Below are positions 35,127 to 45,277 of a stretch of 64,000 nucleotides of DNA, piece after piece (the stretch's first letter is position 1; every line of letters begins with the position of its first letter). Position numbers and translations under genes: made by a program. This stretch comes from Candidatus Hydrogenedens sp. (GTDB lineage: Bacteria; Hydrogenedentota; Hydrogenedentia; Hydrogenedentales; JAEUWI01). The notes beneath the pieces are model-generated. The model was not told the DNA's origin, did not search any database, and saw only the letters and a list, made by a program, of their open reading frames with translations. The stretch spans positions 1 through 64,000 of the forward strand of contig WGMK01000002.1 of NCBI GenBank assembly GCA_016125095.1. Direction: 5' to 3'.

Positions 35127-36122
35127 GTGAGAACCTATGTCCTGAGGCGGCTGCTGCTCATGATCCCGACGTTCATCGGGGTGAGCCTGATCACGTTCGT
35201 CATCATCCAGCTGGCGCCGGGCAGCCCCATCGCCGCGAAGCTCATGTTCAACGCGAACGGAATGTCGAGCGAGGCGTCGTCCCAACAGATTATCGAGGAC
35301 ACGAAAAAGCTGTACGGTCTCGACAAACCGATTCCGGTGCAGTACGTGCTCTGGCTCGGCCGGCTCGCCACGCTCGATTTCGGCAAGAGCTACAAGGACC
35401 AGCGCCCTGTAAGCGACAAGATCGCCGAGGCGCTGCCCATCACGATCCAGCTCAGCCTGTTGTCGATCTTCCTGGCCTACCTGCTCGCGCTGCCTGCGGG
35501 CATCTTCTCGGCCACGCGGCAGTATTCCTGGGCCGACTCGGCGCTCACGCTCACCCTCTTCGTACTCTACAGTCTGCCCAGCTTCTGGGTGGCGACTCTG
35601 ATGATCATGTTCCTCGCGGGCGGCGAGTATTACGACATCTTTCCCGCGTACGGGTACTCCAGCATCGATGCCGAGACCATGAGTACGGGCGCGTGGGTGA
35701 TGGATCGGCTCTGGCACATGGCCATGCCGCTCTTCTGCTATACCTACGCCAGCCTCGCGATGATTTCGCGCTACATGCGCGGCAGCATGCTCGAGACCAT
35801 CCGCCAGGATTACATCCGCACGGCGCGCGCCTTCGGCTTCTCCGAGCGCGTGGTGGTATACCGCTACGCCCTGCGCAATTCGCTTATCCCCATCGTCACG
35901 CTGCTGGGCGGCCTGTTGCCCGCGCTCATCGGCGGCAGCGTGATCATCGAGAGCATCTTCAGCATTCCCGGCATGGGGCGGCTCGCTTTCGAGGGCGTGC
36001 TCTCGCGCGATTACCCGCTGGTGATGGGCGTATTCACCATCAGCGCGCTGCTCACCATGTTCGGGCTGCTGCTGAGCGACATTCTCACCGCGCTGGTCAA
36101 CCCCAAGATCACCTTCGACTGA
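35127..36122 (+). CDS. Peptide ABC transporter permease (DppB-like)
   Basis: 331 residues from a GTG at 35127, 18 bases after the binding-protein stop. Six membrane helices. [32 protein letters not shown] is the classic N-terminus of the DppB/OppB type. The EAA loop ([34 protein letters not shown]) couples to the ATPases. The stop overlaps the next start by one base. Forms the inner-membrane channel with the second permease. Confidence 0.95.
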   Translation: MRTYVLRRLLLMIPTFIGVSLITFVIIQLAPGSPIAAKLMFNANGMSSEASSQQIIEDTKKLYGLDKPIPVQYVLWLGRLATLDFGKSYKDQRPVSDKIAEALPITIQLSLLSIFLAYLLALPAGIFSATRQYSWADSALTLTLFVLYSLPSFWVATLMIMFLAGGEYYDIFPAYGYSSIDAETMSTGAWVMDRLWHMAMPLFCYTYASLAMISRYMRGSMLETIRQDYIRTARAFGFSERVVVYRYALRNSLIPIVTLLGGLLPALIGGSVIIESIFSIPGMGRLAFEGVLSRDYPLVMGVFTISALLTMFGLLLSDILTALVNPKITFD

Positions 36123-37135
36123 TGGCCGCCGCACCCGAAAGAAAACAGGGCTACTGGCGGCTTGTCTGGCGTCAGTTCAAACGTCGTCCGCGGGGGCTCG
36201 TGGGTCTGGCCATCATCGTGCTGATGGCGCTGCTGGCGGTGTTCGCGCCCTTTCTCGCGGGCGATGTGCCCATACTCATGAAGAAAGACGGTGCACTCTA
36301 TGTGCTGCCCAACGTCTTCACCTATACGGCGCTTCAGGAACAATTGCTCTACGCGAATTTCGACCGCTGGCAGCCGTCCGCAGGCGAATGGGCCGTGCGC
36401 CCGCCGATCCCCTATGGCTACCAGCGGCAGGTGCTGCTCGACCGCCTGCAGCCGCCCGGCCCCGAGCATTGGCTGGGCACCGACGACGGCGGGCGCGACG
36501 TGCTCAGCCGCCTCATCCACGCCGCGCGCGTGTCGATGTCGGTGGGCGTCGTTGCCGTGGGCATCGCCGTCATCATCGGTGTGCTGCTCGGGGCGCTCGC
36601 GGGCTACTACGGCGGCTGGGTCGACAGCGTCGTGCTCCGCATGATCGAGACCATGCTGGTCTTTCCGACCTTCTTCTTCATCATCACCGTGATCGCGTTT
36701 CTGCCGCCGAGCATCTACAACATCATGGTGGTGATCGGGCTCACCTCGTGGCCGGGCGTGGCGCGGCTGGTGCGCGGCGAAGTGCTGCGCGAACGCCAGC
36801 AGGACTACGTGGCTGCGGCGCGTGCCACGGGCCTGAGCAACGCGCGCATCATCTTCCGGCACATCCTGCCCAACGCCGTCAGCCCCGTGTTCGTCTACGC
36901 CACCTTCGGCGTGGCGGGTGCCATCCTGGCCGAGTCGGCGCTCAGCTTCCTCGGCTTCGGCATCCGGCCGCCCGAGCCCAGCTGGGGCGAACTGCTCAAG
37001 CAGGGCAAGACCTATGTGGACTTCGCCTGGTGGCTCGTGCTCTTTCCGGGCCTCGCCATCTTCATCACGGTCACGGCGTTCAATATCGTGGGCGAGGCCC
37101 TGCGCGACGCCATGGACCCGAGGCTGCGGCAATGA
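36122..37135 (+). CDS. Peptide ABC transporter permease (DppC-like)
   Basis: 337 residues from the ATG at 36122 (TGATG overlap with the previous stop; the longer frame from 34721 is a shadow). An N-terminal cytoplasmic tail ([28 protein letters not shown]) and helix 1 are followed by a periplasmic loop, then [28 protein letters not shown] typical of DppC, and the EAA loop [24 protein letters not shown]. Six helices. The stop overlaps the ATPase start (ATGA). Confidence 0.95.
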   Translation: MAAAPERKQGYWRLVWRQFKRRPRGLVGLAIIVLMALLAVFAPFLAGDVPILMKKDGALYVLPNVFTYTALQEQLLYANFDRWQPSAGEWAVRPPIPYGYQRQVLLDRLQPPGPEHWLGTDDGGRDVLSRLIHAARVSMSVGVVAVGIAVIIGVLLGALAGYYGGWVDSVVLRMIETMLVFPTFFFIITVIAFLPPSIYNIMVVIGLTSWPGVARLVRGEVLRERQQDYVAAARATGLSNARIIFRHILPNAVSPVFVYATFGVAGAILAESALSFLGFGIRPPEPSWGELLKQGKTYVDFAWWLVLFPGLAIFITVTAFNIVGEALRDAMDPRLRQ

Positions 37136-38124
37136 TCGACGCGCGCGAACCCCTGCTCACCGTGCGCGGACTGCGCACCGTATTCGACACCGACCGCGGC
37201 CCTGCGCCTGCGGTGGATGGCGTGTCGTTCGACCTGTTTCCCGGCAAGACCCTGGCGCTGGTGGGCGAGAGCGGCTGCGGCAAGAGCGTCACTGCGCTGT
37301 CCATCCTGCGGCTCGTGCCGAGTCCGCCGGGCCGCATCGAGGCTGGCGAGGTGTTTTTCAACGGCCGCGACCTGCGCCGCATGCCCGAGCGCGATCTGCG
37401 CGCCGTGCGCGGCAACGATATTTCGATGATCTTCCAGGAACCGATGACGTCGATGAACCCCGTGTTCCGCGTGGGCGACCAGATCGTCGCGGTGCTGCGC
37501 TTGCACCGGGGCCTCAACCGCGCCGATGCGCGCGACGAGGCCATCGCCCTGCTCAAGCGCGTGGGCATTCCCGCCCCGGAGCGGCGCGTGGACAACTTCC
37601 CGCACGAGATGTCGGGCGGCATGCTCCAGCGCGTGATGATCGCCATGGCGCTCGCCTGCGGGCCCAAGCTGCTCATCGCCGACGAGCCCACCACCGCGCT
37701 TGACGTGACCATTCAGGCGCAGATACTCGACTTGCTGCGGCAGCTGCAGGAAGAAACCGGCATGGCGCTGCTGCTCATCACGCACGATTTGGGCGTGGTG
37801 GCCGAGAACGCGCACGACGTCGCGGTTATGTATGCAGGCCGCATCGTCGAGCGCGCGTCGGCCGCCGAGCTCTTTCGCGGCCCCAAGCACCCGTACACCC
37901 AGGGCCTCTTCGCCTCGCTGCCGTCGATGAACAAGGGTGCGCGGCGGCTGCAGACCATCGAGGGCAATGTACCCGCCGTGTCCAACTTCCCCCCGGGCTG
38001 CCGATTCCATCCGCGCTGCCCGCACGTGATGGAGCGTTGCATGAGCGAGGTGCCGCCGGACTTCCGTTGCGGCGAGACGCACACGGCGGCCTGCTGGCTG
38101 CGAGACCCGGAGCGCACGCCATGA
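37132..38124 (+). CDS. Peptide ABC transporter ATPase (DppD-like)
   Basis: 330 residues from the ATG at 37132 (ATGA overlap). Walker [10 protein letters not shown]-loop, ABC signature ([13 protein letters not shown]) and Walker B ([12 protein letters not shown]) are followed by the H-loop (ITHDLG). The C-terminal oligopeptide extension with [11 protein letters not shown] probably holds a metal or cluster site seen in this family. Powers import in the peptide operon; partner of the next ATPase. Confidence 0.95.
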   Translation: MIDAREPLLTVRGLRTVFDTDRGPAPAVDGVSFDLFPGKTLALVGESGCGKSVTALSILRLVPSPPGRIEAGEVFFNGRDLRRMPERDLRAVRGNDISMIFQEPMTSMNPVFRVGDQIVAVLRLHRGLNRADARDEAIALLKRVGIPAPERRVDNFPHEMSGGMLQRVMIAMALACGPKLLIADEPTTALDVTIQAQILDLLRQLQEETGMALLLITHDLGVVAENAHDVAVMYAGRIVERASAAELFRGPKHPYTQGLFASLPSMNKGARRLQTIEGNVPAVSNFPPGCRFHPRCPHVMERCMSEVPPDFRCGETHTAACWLRDPERTP

Positions 38125-39095
38125 GCACGCCGTTGCTACAGGTCGAGGGCCTCACCAAGCATTTCCCGGTGAAGGCGGGGGTGCTTTCGCGCACCGTGGG
38201 GGCGGTGCGCGCCGTGGAGGATGTGAGCTTTACGGTGGAGCGCGGCAAGACCCTGAGCCTGGTGGGCGAGAGTGGCAGCGGCAAGACGACGGCCGGGCGC
38301 TGCCTGCTGCGGCTTATCGAGCCGACCGCCGGTACCATCCGCTTCGATGGACAGGACATCACCCGGCTGTCGCAGCGCGAGCTGCGGCCCCTGCGCAAGC
38401 GCATGCAGATTATCTTTCAGGATCCGTACGGCTCGCTGAATCCGCGCATGACGGTATTCACCATGCTCGCGGAGGCCATGCGCGCCCATGGGCTGCACCA
38501 GAAGCAGCCGCCCGCCGAGCGCGTGCAGGAATTGCTGCAATTGGTGGGGCTGCCGTCCGAGGCGGCGCACCGCTATCCCCATGAGTTCAGCGGCGGCCAG
38601 CGCCAGCGCGTCGGCATCGCCCGGGCGCTGGCGGTGGAGCCCGAGCTGATTGTTGCCGACGAGGCGGTCTCGGCGCTCGATGTGTCCATCCAGGCGCAGA
38701 TTCTGAACCTGCTCAAGGAACTGCAGGAACGGCTCGGCTTGAGCTACGTGTTTATCGCGCACGACCTCAGCGTGGTGCGACACCTTTCGCATGAAGTCGC
38801 GGTCATGTACCTGGGCCGCATCGTGGAACACGGGCCGGCGGAATCGGTGTTCGCGCATCCGGTGCATCCGTATACCCGGGCGCTGTTGGCCTCCGTTCCG
38901 ATGGTCGACCCCGGGGCGCGCCGGGAACGCGTGCCGCTGCGCGGGGAAACGCCCAGCCCGCTGAATCCGCCTGCGGGCTGCGCCTTTCATCCGCGCTGCC
39001 CCGACGCCATTCCGGCCTGCTCGGAGCGCATGCCGGGGATGGGCGACTGCGGAAACCGGCACGGCGCCCGGTGTATGGTACATGCGCCGGAGTAG
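38121..39095 (+). CDS. Peptide ABC transporter ATPase (DppF-like)
   Basis: 324 residues from the ATG at 38121 (ATGA overlap). Walker [10 protein letters not shown], signature [16 protein letters not shown], Walker [16 protein letters not shown]-loop IAHDLS, and the C-terminal [11 protein letters not shown] extension. The usual DEPTSALD here reads DEAVSALD, a common variant in DppF proteins. Last gene of the importer operon. Confidence 0.95.
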   Translation: MSTPLLQVEGLTKHFPVKAGVLSRTVGAVRAVEDVSFTVERGKTLSLVGESGSGKTTAGRCLLRLIEPTAGTIRFDGQDITRLSQRELRPLRKRMQIIFQDPYGSLNPRMTVFTMLAEAMRAHGLHQKQPPAERVQELLQLVGLPSEAAHRYPHEFSGGQRQRVGIARALAVEPELIVADEAVSALDVSIQAQILNLLKELQERLGLSYVFIAHDLSVVRHLSHEVAVMYLGRIVEHGPAESVFAHPVHPYTRALLASVPMVDPGARRERVPLRGETPSPLNPPAGCAFHPRCPDAIPACSERMPGMGDCGNRHGARCMVHAPE

Positions 39096-39170
39096 CCGCC
39101 CACAGCGGGCTTGTGCGTTGCGGCTGGTTTTGCTAGGCTACGGCGAATTTTTCGCGGGGGACCCTTGCCG

Positions 39171-40124
39171 ATGAGGCTGGATATCGCGGCGCAGACGGAC
39201 ATTGGGCGCCGTAAGCAGAGAAACGAAGACTATTGCGGCGTGTACCGCGAAGACACGCCCGACTTGCGCCTGTTCAGCGAGGGCGCCCTGCTGTGCGTGG
39301 CCGACGGGCTCGGCGGGCACGGCGGCGGCGATATCGCCAGCAAGCTCGCGGTCTCCGTGGTCAAGGATATCCTCAAGGAGCCCTACCCCCAGGCTCCGGC
39401 CGGTTCGCCCGAGGCCGATGCCGGCCCCCTGCCCCTGCTGCGCTCCTACATCAAGAAGGCCAACGAGGTAGTCTACAAGACCAATCAGGACCTCGTGCTC
39501 CGCAGCCCGGAAAACCGCCCCATGGGCACCACCCTGCTTTCAGCTATCGTGCAGCCGGGCAAGGTGTGGATTGGCAACGTCGGCGACTCGCGCGCCTACC
39601 ACATCCGCGAAGGCGACTTTATCAGCCGCACCGAGGATCATTCCTGGGTGGACGAGCAAGTGAAGCTGGGCCTGATGAGCAAGGCCGAGGCCGAGACCGA
39701 CCGCCGCAAGAACGTGGTGACCCGCTGTGTGGGTACGCACGAAGACACGACGGTCGATACCTATCTCTGGCAATTGCAGCCCGGCGATATGCTGCTGCTC
39801 TGCTCCGACGGCCTGGTGAACATGGCCACCGACAAAGAGATCCTGCGCGAGTTCCAGAAGCAGGGCACCGCCGCCGAGATTGCGCAGCGCCTCGTGAAGT
39901 TGGCGAACGACAACGGCGGCAAGGACAACATCACCGTAGTCGTCGCGCACATCAGCCCGTCGCTCTTCCGCGTGTTCGTGCTGCGCATCCGGGCCTTCAT
40001 CAAGAGAGGCCGCATCACCCCCGCGCTTGTGGCCACCTTCCTCTTCTGGGGCGCGCTCTGCTTCGGTGCCGGCTACGCCCTCGGCCAGTTCCTGCCCCTC
40101 ACTCTCCCCATGATGTCGCCCTGA
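39171..40124 (+). CDS. PP2C-family Ser/Thr phosphatase with C-terminal membrane helix
   Basis: 317 residues from the ATG at 39171 (GGGGGAC upstream). Catalytic metal-binding residues appear in RKQRNEDYCG, CVADGLGGHGGGDIAS, MGTTLLSAIVQ, VGDSRAYHI, LLLCSDGLVN and GGKDNITVVV, the PphA/Stp-like pattern. A basic stretch and one helix (ITPALVATFLFWGALCFGAGYALGQF) tether it to the membrane. It would reverse Ser/Thr kinase signalling. The known kinase in this window is 38 kb away, so a direct pairing is not established. Confidence 0.95.
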   Translation: MRLDIAAQTDIGRRKQRNEDYCGVYREDTPDLRLFSEGALLCVADGLGGHGGGDIASKLAVSVVKDILKEPYPQAPAGSPEADAGPLPLLRSYIKKANEVVYKTNQDLVLRSPENRPMGTTLLSAIVQPGKVWIGNVGDSRAYHIREGDFISRTEDHSWVDEQVKLGLMSKAEAETDRRKNVVTRCVGTHEDTTVDTYLWQLQPGDMLLLCSDGLVNMATDKEILREFQKQGTAAEIAQRLVKLANDNGGKDNITVVVAHISPSLFRVFVLRIRAFIKRGRITPALVATFLFWGALCFGAGYALGQFLPLTLPMMSP

Positions 40125-40288
40125 GCGCATCGGGTCCCGACCCAATAGCTGGATGCACCGCTGCCGCGTTTCCATCGTGCCGCTTTTTCCCCAGATAGCA
40201 TCGTGCGCGGCCGCTGCCCTTCCCGGGGCCGAAGTCTATCCACGGCGGACTGCGGTAGTGGTTCATAGAACCCACGCGCAGACCCGCG

Positions 40289-41965
40289 CTACTTCTGGTT
40301 CGGGCAGACGCCGTCTTCGCCGGCTTCGCAGGCGGAGAAGCCGCCGATATTGAAGAGCTGCACCAGGCGCAGCACTTCGGAGAGCGAGATCACCCAATCC
40401 TGCTGGAGGTAGTCGCTTGCGTGCGGCAAGCATCCGACGCGCGAACCGGGGTATGGCGCGTAACCATCCTCGGTGGTATCGTCGCAATGGTAGGCGCGGG
40501 CATTGAAGAGCTGAATGCCGCGCATCAGTTCGCCGAGGTCCAGTTCGCCGTACGGCGCGGTGTAGTCGCCGGAGTAGAAACTCTGCGCCGGTTCGCCTTC
40601 ACAGCCGCCGGTTTCACCCTCATTTCCGCCGGTCTGCCCCTCGGTAGAACCTTCGACTGCTCCCTCGCCCTCGTTGCCCTGGGGCTGGCCTTCAGTCGAT
40701 CCTTCGACGGTGCCTTCGCCTTCCGGGCCGTTCGTCTCGCCTTCGGGGTTGCCCTGCGTATCCGGCTCGAGTTGAAAGACGACATCTTTCTGCTGGCCGG
40801 TGGCGATGTATACCTGCTGAATCCGGGGCTGCTTGCCGGGCGCGGTCACGCGCACCGTGTAGTTGCCCGAAGGAATGCCGTCGATCGGGTAGACGCCCGA
40901 CTGATTGTGCGATTGCTGGATGTTGTAGGGATTCAGTTCCACGAGCCCGTTCATGATCGCGTTGCCGCTGCCGCTTTCGAGCACCGTGCAATACAGCGTC
41001 GAGGCCGTCACGCCCGAACCGCTCGCCACGTAGTTGTACGTGGTCTCGGGTCCGGAGGTCTCGCCGGACTTGTTCTCACGGGCCTTCGGGCTGAATTCGA
41101 TGCGTACGAAGTAGAAGCCCGTGCGCGGCGCGATGAACTGCACCATGGAGCGGCGCGCATTGAATACATCGGGCGCGTCATCGTTGCACGCCACGGGCAC
41201 CAGCACCTTGCCGTCCGGGCCCTCGATCGCGTCTTCCAGGCAGTCCGTCGGCCGCACCGCCACCACCTCGTCCTCGTCGAGCAAGCGGTAGACACTGATG
41301 AACGTGTCCGCGGCGCTCAACAGGTCGCGGGTTTCCACGGTCACGGCCTGCCCCGAACTGGCGTAGAAGCGTTTCCAGTCCACGTCGCCGTCCACGTGAA
41401 AGTTATGCGTCTGCAGGCGCGACAGGATATCGAGAGAGTTCAGCACGCTGAGGTCAAGCAGGCCGGAAAACACCGCAAGGCCGGGGCCGTTGTCCGGTTC
41501 GAACTCGTCCGGTCCGAGAATCGGCAGCGGAAGCTGGCTGAGAATGGGGTCAAGGATCTCGTCAATAGGGCTGCCGCCCAGAATCGGATCGAGAATATCA
41601 TCCAGCAGACCTCCTTCGCCCTCGCCCTCGCCGCCCAGCAGCGGATCGGTGATGTCGTCGATCAGGCCATTCTCGCCCTCGCCTTCCGAGCCCAACAGCG
41701 GATCGGTAATCTCGTCAATCAGGCCGCTTTCGCCTTCGCCTTCGTCGCCGCCCAACAGCGGATCGGTAATCTCGTCAATCAGACCGCTTTCGCCCTCACC
41801 CTCGGATCCGATGATCGGATCGAGAATATCGCCAAGTCCACCCAGTGCGTCGGCTTGCGTAGAAACTAGAATGTTTCCAAAAAGGAACACAACGCTGCCA
41901 ACAATCAGGCAACGGCGGAACGTATAGTTCCAATTTGGACATATTTTTTGCGTTTTGTCTTGCAT
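40289..41965 (-). CDS. Secreted protein with EGEGE repeats, Ig-like/CARDB-type domains and dockerin-like tail
   Basis: 558 residues with a signal peptide (CLIVGSVVFLFGNILVSTQADA) and GAGGAAT before the ATG. Residues about 50-135 are tandem units of about 20 residues (LIDEITDPLLGxEGEGExG). A beta domain (about 150-310) resembles pre-peptidase C-type folds (GPDEFEPDNGPGLA; VDGDVDWKRFYASSGQAVTVETRDL). A carboxypeptidase-regulatory-like Ig domain follows (GIPSGNYTVRVTAPGKQPRIQQVYIATGQ), then an EGEG/EGS/EGQ linker. The C-terminus has two ISLSEVLRLVQLFN-type repeats with paired Cys, a dockerin-like module typical of some uncultured lineages (from memory). Likely a cell-surface protein. Confidence 0.85.
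   Translation of the reverse strand: MQDKTQKICPNWNYTFRRCLIVGSVVFLFGNILVSTQADALGGLGDILDPIIGSEGEGESGLIDEITDPLLGGDEGEGESGLIDEITDPLLGSEGEGENGLIDDITDPLLGGEGEGEGGLLDDILDPILGGSPIDEILDPILSQLPLPILGPDEFEPDNGPGLAVFSGLLDLSVLNSLDILSRLQTHNFHVDGDVDWKRFYASSGQAVTVETRDLLSAADTFISVYRLLDEDEVVAVRPTDCLEDAIEGPDGKVLVPVACNDDAPDVFNARRSMVQFIAPRTGFYFVRIEFSPKARENKSGETSGPETTYNYVASGSGVTASTLYCTVLESGSGNAIMNGLVELNPYNIQQSHNQSGVYPIDGIPSGNYTVRVTAPGKQPRIQQVYIATGQQKDVVFQLEPDTQGNPEGETNGPEGEGTVEGSTEGQPQGNEGEGAVEGSTEGQTGGNEGETGGCEGEPAQSFYSGDYTAPYGELDLGELMRGIQLFNARAYHCDDTTEDGYAPYPGSRVGCLPHASDYLQQDWVISLSEVLRLVQLFNIGGFSACEAGEDGVCPNQK
41570..41830. repeat. Tandem repeat of about 57-63 bases in the EGEGE gene
   Basis: Four to five near-identical units coding for DPLLGGEGEGESGLIDEIT on the minus strand; units differ by a codon (GGDEGEGE versus GSEGEGE). 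Such arrays expand and contract by slippage. Confidence 0.75.
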
Positions 41966-42096
41966 CTATTCCTCGGATGGGCCCCTTCGCCCAGGTCATT
42001 ATACCCGAGATTTTTGAAATGCAAGTGGCTGAAAAGGCTGCGGTTGCCGAGGGATGTTTGAAGTCGTATGATACGCGCTTTGCAAGGAGCCCCTTC

Positions 42097-43497
42097 ATGA
42101 GCCGGATTTTTGTCGCATCGGCAATCGCCATCCTTACGCTGGGCAGCACGACCAGTAGTCGCGCGGAAGACCTGCCGGAAAATTCGCTTTCGGATATTTT
42201 GGTGGAATCTGCGGCGTTCGTCGCGGCCGAGGCGCCCGACCCCGGCGCGATGACCATCACCCTCGACGAGGCCGTTTCGCGCGCGCTGGAGCAGAACGGC
42301 CAGCTGTTGGCCGCGGCCGCTCGGGTGGATGCCGCCGAGGCGCAGATCAAGCAGGCGGAATCGGCGAAGCTGCCCCAGGTGAGCAGCCAGCTGCGCGCCG
42401 CCTATCTCGGCGCGCTGGACCAGGGCGTGCGCACCACGCCGTTGGCCGACTTCGTGCTCGATGCCGAGGCGCTCCAGATAGGCGATTCAGTGGTGGCGGG
42501 AACCATCTCGCTGCAGCAGGTGCTTTACGCCGGCGGCAGCATCCGGGCGGGCATCGCCGCCTCGCAGTACCTGGCCGAATCCGAGACCTGGCGCGAGGCT
42601 GCGGCCCGCAACGATTTGGTGCTCGAGGTTAAGCGCGCCTATTACGACTGCCTGCTGGCGCGGGCGCTGGTGCGGGTGGCGCGAGAGAGCATGGAAACCT
42701 TCGAGCGGCACCGGGCCGACGCCGCCAAGGCGCTCGAGGTGGGTGCCGTGAGCCGCTTCGAACTCATCCGCGCCGACACCGAACTCAGCGCGCGCCGGGC
42801 CGATCTCGACACCGCAAAGACCTTGCAATCGATCGCGCAGCTCAACCTGCAGCGGCTGCTGCACTGGGAAGAGGAAGCCCCCGTGGCCTGCGACCCCGCG
42901 ATTCCGATCGCGCTGGATCTGATTGAGACGATGGACGCGCTCACGGCGACCGCGCAGGAGCAGCGTCCCGAGCTGGCGGCGCTCGAGGCGGGCCTGCAGG
43001 CGGCGAAGCAGCAGGTGGAAATTACCAAGGGGCAGCAGCGTCCGCGCGCCGGGGCGATGGTGCAGTACCAGCGCATCGAGGGCGGCAGCGACGCCCTGCC
43101 CAATGGCCTGGTCGTGAGTCTGGGCCTTGAGTGGGACCTCTACACCGGCGGCCGGAAGAAGAACGAGACGCTGCAGGCGTCGTATCAGGCGCAGGCGCTG
43201 GAGCACGAGCTGGACGAATTGCGGCGCGCCGTGGAACTGGAAGTGAAGCAGGCATCGCTGCGCATGGATGAAGCCGAACGCAAGATTCTGCAGTCTCACC
43301 AGACGGTGGTGCTCGCGCGCGAGGGCCAGGAGCTGGCCGAACTGCGCTTCAAGCAAGGCGCCGGCACGCAGACCGAATCGCTGGATGCGGACCTGGCGCT
43401 GGTGCAGGCGCGCTCGGCCCTGGTGCAGGCGCTGCGCGATTACCTGACCGCCCGCGCCGAGCGCGACAAGGCCGTCGGACGCGGCGCTGCGCTGTAG
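42097..43497 (+). CDS. Outer-membrane efflux protein (TolC-like)
   Basis: 466 residues from the ATG at 42097 (AAGGAG upstream). Signal peptide SRIFVASAIAILTLGSTTSSRA. Two OEP repeats each with long coiled helices and short beta strands (ITLDEAVSRALEQNGQLLAAAARVDAAEAQIKQAES; KRAYYDCLLARALVRVARESMETFERHRADAAKALEVGAVSRFELIRADTELS). Typical TolC-type spacing and length. Forms a trimeric channel across the outer membrane. It is encoded just before a second outer-membrane factor and the RND pump genes, so it is likely part of the same export machinery. The end GAAL is followed by a 178-base gap. Confidence 0.93.
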   Translation: MSRIFVASAIAILTLGSTTSSRAEDLPENSLSDILVESAAFVAAEAPDPGAMTITLDEAVSRALEQNGQLLAAAARVDAAEAQIKQAESAKLPQVSSQLRAAYLGALDQGVRTTPLADFVLDAEALQIGDSVVAGTISLQQVLYAGGSIRAGIAASQYLAESETWREAAARNDLVLEVKRAYYDCLLARALVRVARESMETFERHRADAAKALEVGAVSRFELIRADTELSARRADLDTAKTLQSIAQLNLQRLLHWEEEAPVACDPAIPIALDLIETMDALTATAQEQRPELAALEAGLQAAKQQVEITKGQQRPRAGAMVQYQRIEGGSDALPNGLVVSLGLEWDLYTGGRKKNETLQASYQAQALEHELDELRRAVELEVKQASLRMDEAERKILQSHQTVVLAREGQELAELRFKQGAGTQTESLDADLALVQARSALVQALRDYLTARAERDKAVGRGAAL

Positions 43498-43675
43498 CGG
43501 CAGGCTAGGAATATTTCGCGCACGGATCGGATTGACCTTGTTCGCGGTCCCGGGTGAATACAGCCAACCGGGGGAGCATGCGCGGCAGCCTGCCGCGCGA
43601 TGGCATCGGACACGCAATTGAACTGCAGGATACCGTGGCTTGGGGAATCCATTGCGACAATCGGAAGGAAGGGCG

Positions 43676-45277
43676 TTGCGCCGGATGTGCGCCGCATGCG
43701 CATGCGCGGCGGCCGTCGGCCTTTCTTCCTGTGTCACCTTTCCCCCGCCCGACCGCAGCCCGGCTGATCTGCCCCTGCCCGAAACTTACTCGCTCTACTC
43801 CGAGGCCGTGCCCGATCCGGGCCCGTGGTGGCTCGACTTCCACTCCGACGATCTCAGCGGCCTGATTGATAGCGCAATTGACGGGAACTTCACGATAGCT
43901 CAAGCGGCGGCGCGTATCCGTCAGGCCGATGCGCTCGTGCAGCAGGCGCGTTCGTCGCTGCTGCCTTCGGTCAACTTCGGCATCGATGCCGACACCACGC
44001 GCCGCCAGGTGGACACCGGCGAATCCTACGCGCTTGAGTCCTCGACCCGGCGGCTGGCGGCGCTGAGCGCGCTGGCAGGCGGCACCAGTATTTTCACCGG
44101 CACGGCCTCGTCCGGCCTCGCGAATCTGCGCAGTGGACTGCAGGTGTCGCGCACCCGGCTCAACGGACTCCAGACGCTGCTCGAGCCGGAGCCGTCCTCG
44201 CTGTCGATCACCTCGCCCGAATCGTACGGGCTCGGCGTATCGGCCAGCTACGAGGTCGACCTCTGGGGACGTGTACGGGCGAACGCCGCCGCCGCGCAAG
44301 ACACGCTCGACGCCAGCCGCGAGGACGCCTACGCCGCCGTGCACAGCGTGGCCGGGCAAGTGGCGCTTACCTGGCTCGACGCTCTCGAATACGCCCAGAT
44401 ACTGCGAGTCACGCGTGACCAGCTGGAGACCAACCGCACGAACCTCGAGCTGATCGAAGTGCGCTACCGGAATGGTCTCGCGACCGCGCTCGATGTGTAT
44501 CAGCAGAGGCAGGCCGTGGCCGATACCGAGGCCGCGCTGCCGCAGCTCGAGGCGCGCTACGCGCTGCTGCTCCATACGCTCGCCGTGCTGCTCGGCCAGC
44601 CGCCGAAGACCGACCTGGGGCTCGACGAGACGGCCTTCCCGCAGGCAGGCGCCCTGCCTGAAACCGGCCTGCCCGCGGACCTGCTGGCGATGCGGCCCGA
44701 CGTGCGCGCGGCCGGGCTCCGGCTCAAGGCCGCCGACTGGCAGGTGTCCGCAGCCCAGGCGCAGCGCTTGCCGGCACTGACCCTCTCCGCCAGCATGCGC
44801 GCCGGCGCACAGAATACGAGCCTGATCTTCGACAACTGGATCATGACGCTGGCGGGCAGTCTGGCGGGGCCCGTGTTCGACGCCGGACGCCGCAAGGCCG
44901 AGGTGGAACGCGCGCGGGCCGTGGCCGACGAACGCCTCGCGGCTTATAAGCAAGTGGTGCTGAACGCCGTGGCCGAAGTGGAAGACGCGCTGGTGCAGAT
45001 CGACCGCCAGGAGGCCTACGTGGCCGCGCTGGGCCGCCAGATCGAGGCGGCGCGCAATGCCTACCGCGAGGCCCTTGGGCGTTACCGCATGGGCCTGACC
45101 GACTACCTGCCGGTGCTCACGGCGCTGCGCAATACGCAATCGCTCGAGCGCGCAGAGGTCGAGGCCGAACACGACCGCATGGTGTACCGCGTGCAGCTGC
45201 ACCTGGCGCTCGGCGGCGGCTGGATGCAGGAACAACTCGCAACCGCAAAGGACCCGGACGTTGAGCGGACAGAATAA
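43676..45277 (+). CDS. Outer-membrane efflux lipoprotein (OprM/NodT-like)
   Basis: 533 residues from a TTG at 43676 with GGAAGGAAGG just upstream (an ATG at 43685 is the alternative). Signal peptide CAACACAAAVGLSSC with the lipobox LSSC. The OprM/NodT pattern follows: PGPWWLDFHSDDLSGLIDSAIDGNFTIAQAAARIRQADA, YEVDLWGRVRA, EVRYRNGLATALDVYQQRQAVADTEAALP and LPADLLAMRPDVRAAGLRLKAADWQVSAAQAQRLP. Lipid-anchored trimeric channel of an RND tripartite pump. Its stop overlaps the membrane-fusion gene by 17 bases. Confidence 0.94.
   Translation: MRRMCAACACAAAVGLSSCVTFPPPDRSPADLPLPETYSLYSEAVPDPGPWWLDFHSDDLSGLIDSAIDGNFTIAQAAARIRQADALVQQARSSLLPSVNFGIDADTTRRQVDTGESYALESSTRRLAALSALAGGTSIFTGTASSGLANLRSGLQVSRTRLNGLQTLLEPEPSSLSITSPESYGLGVSASYEVDLWGRVRANAAAAQDTLDASREDAYAAVHSVAGQVALTWLDALEYAQILRVTRDQLETNRTNLELIEVRYRNGLATALDVYQQRQAVADTEAALPQLEARYALLLHTLAVLLGQPPKTDLGLDETAFPQAGALPETGLPADLLAMRPDVRAAGLRLKAADWQVSAAQAQRLPALTLSASMRAGAQNTSLIFDNWIMTLAGSLAGPVFDAGRRKAEVERARAVADERLAAYKQVVLNAVAEVEDALVQIDRQEAYVAALGRQIEAARNAYREALGRYRMGLTDYLPVLTALRNTQSLERAEVEAEHDRMVYRVQLHLALGGGWMQEQLATAKDPDVERTE

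Noticed and set aside
41570..41830. Regular repeats suggesting a CRISPR array
   Set aside because: Units are in-frame coding repeats (DPLLGGEGEGE) without unrelated spacers. The FG-GAP blades at 5740-6920 were rejected for the same reason.
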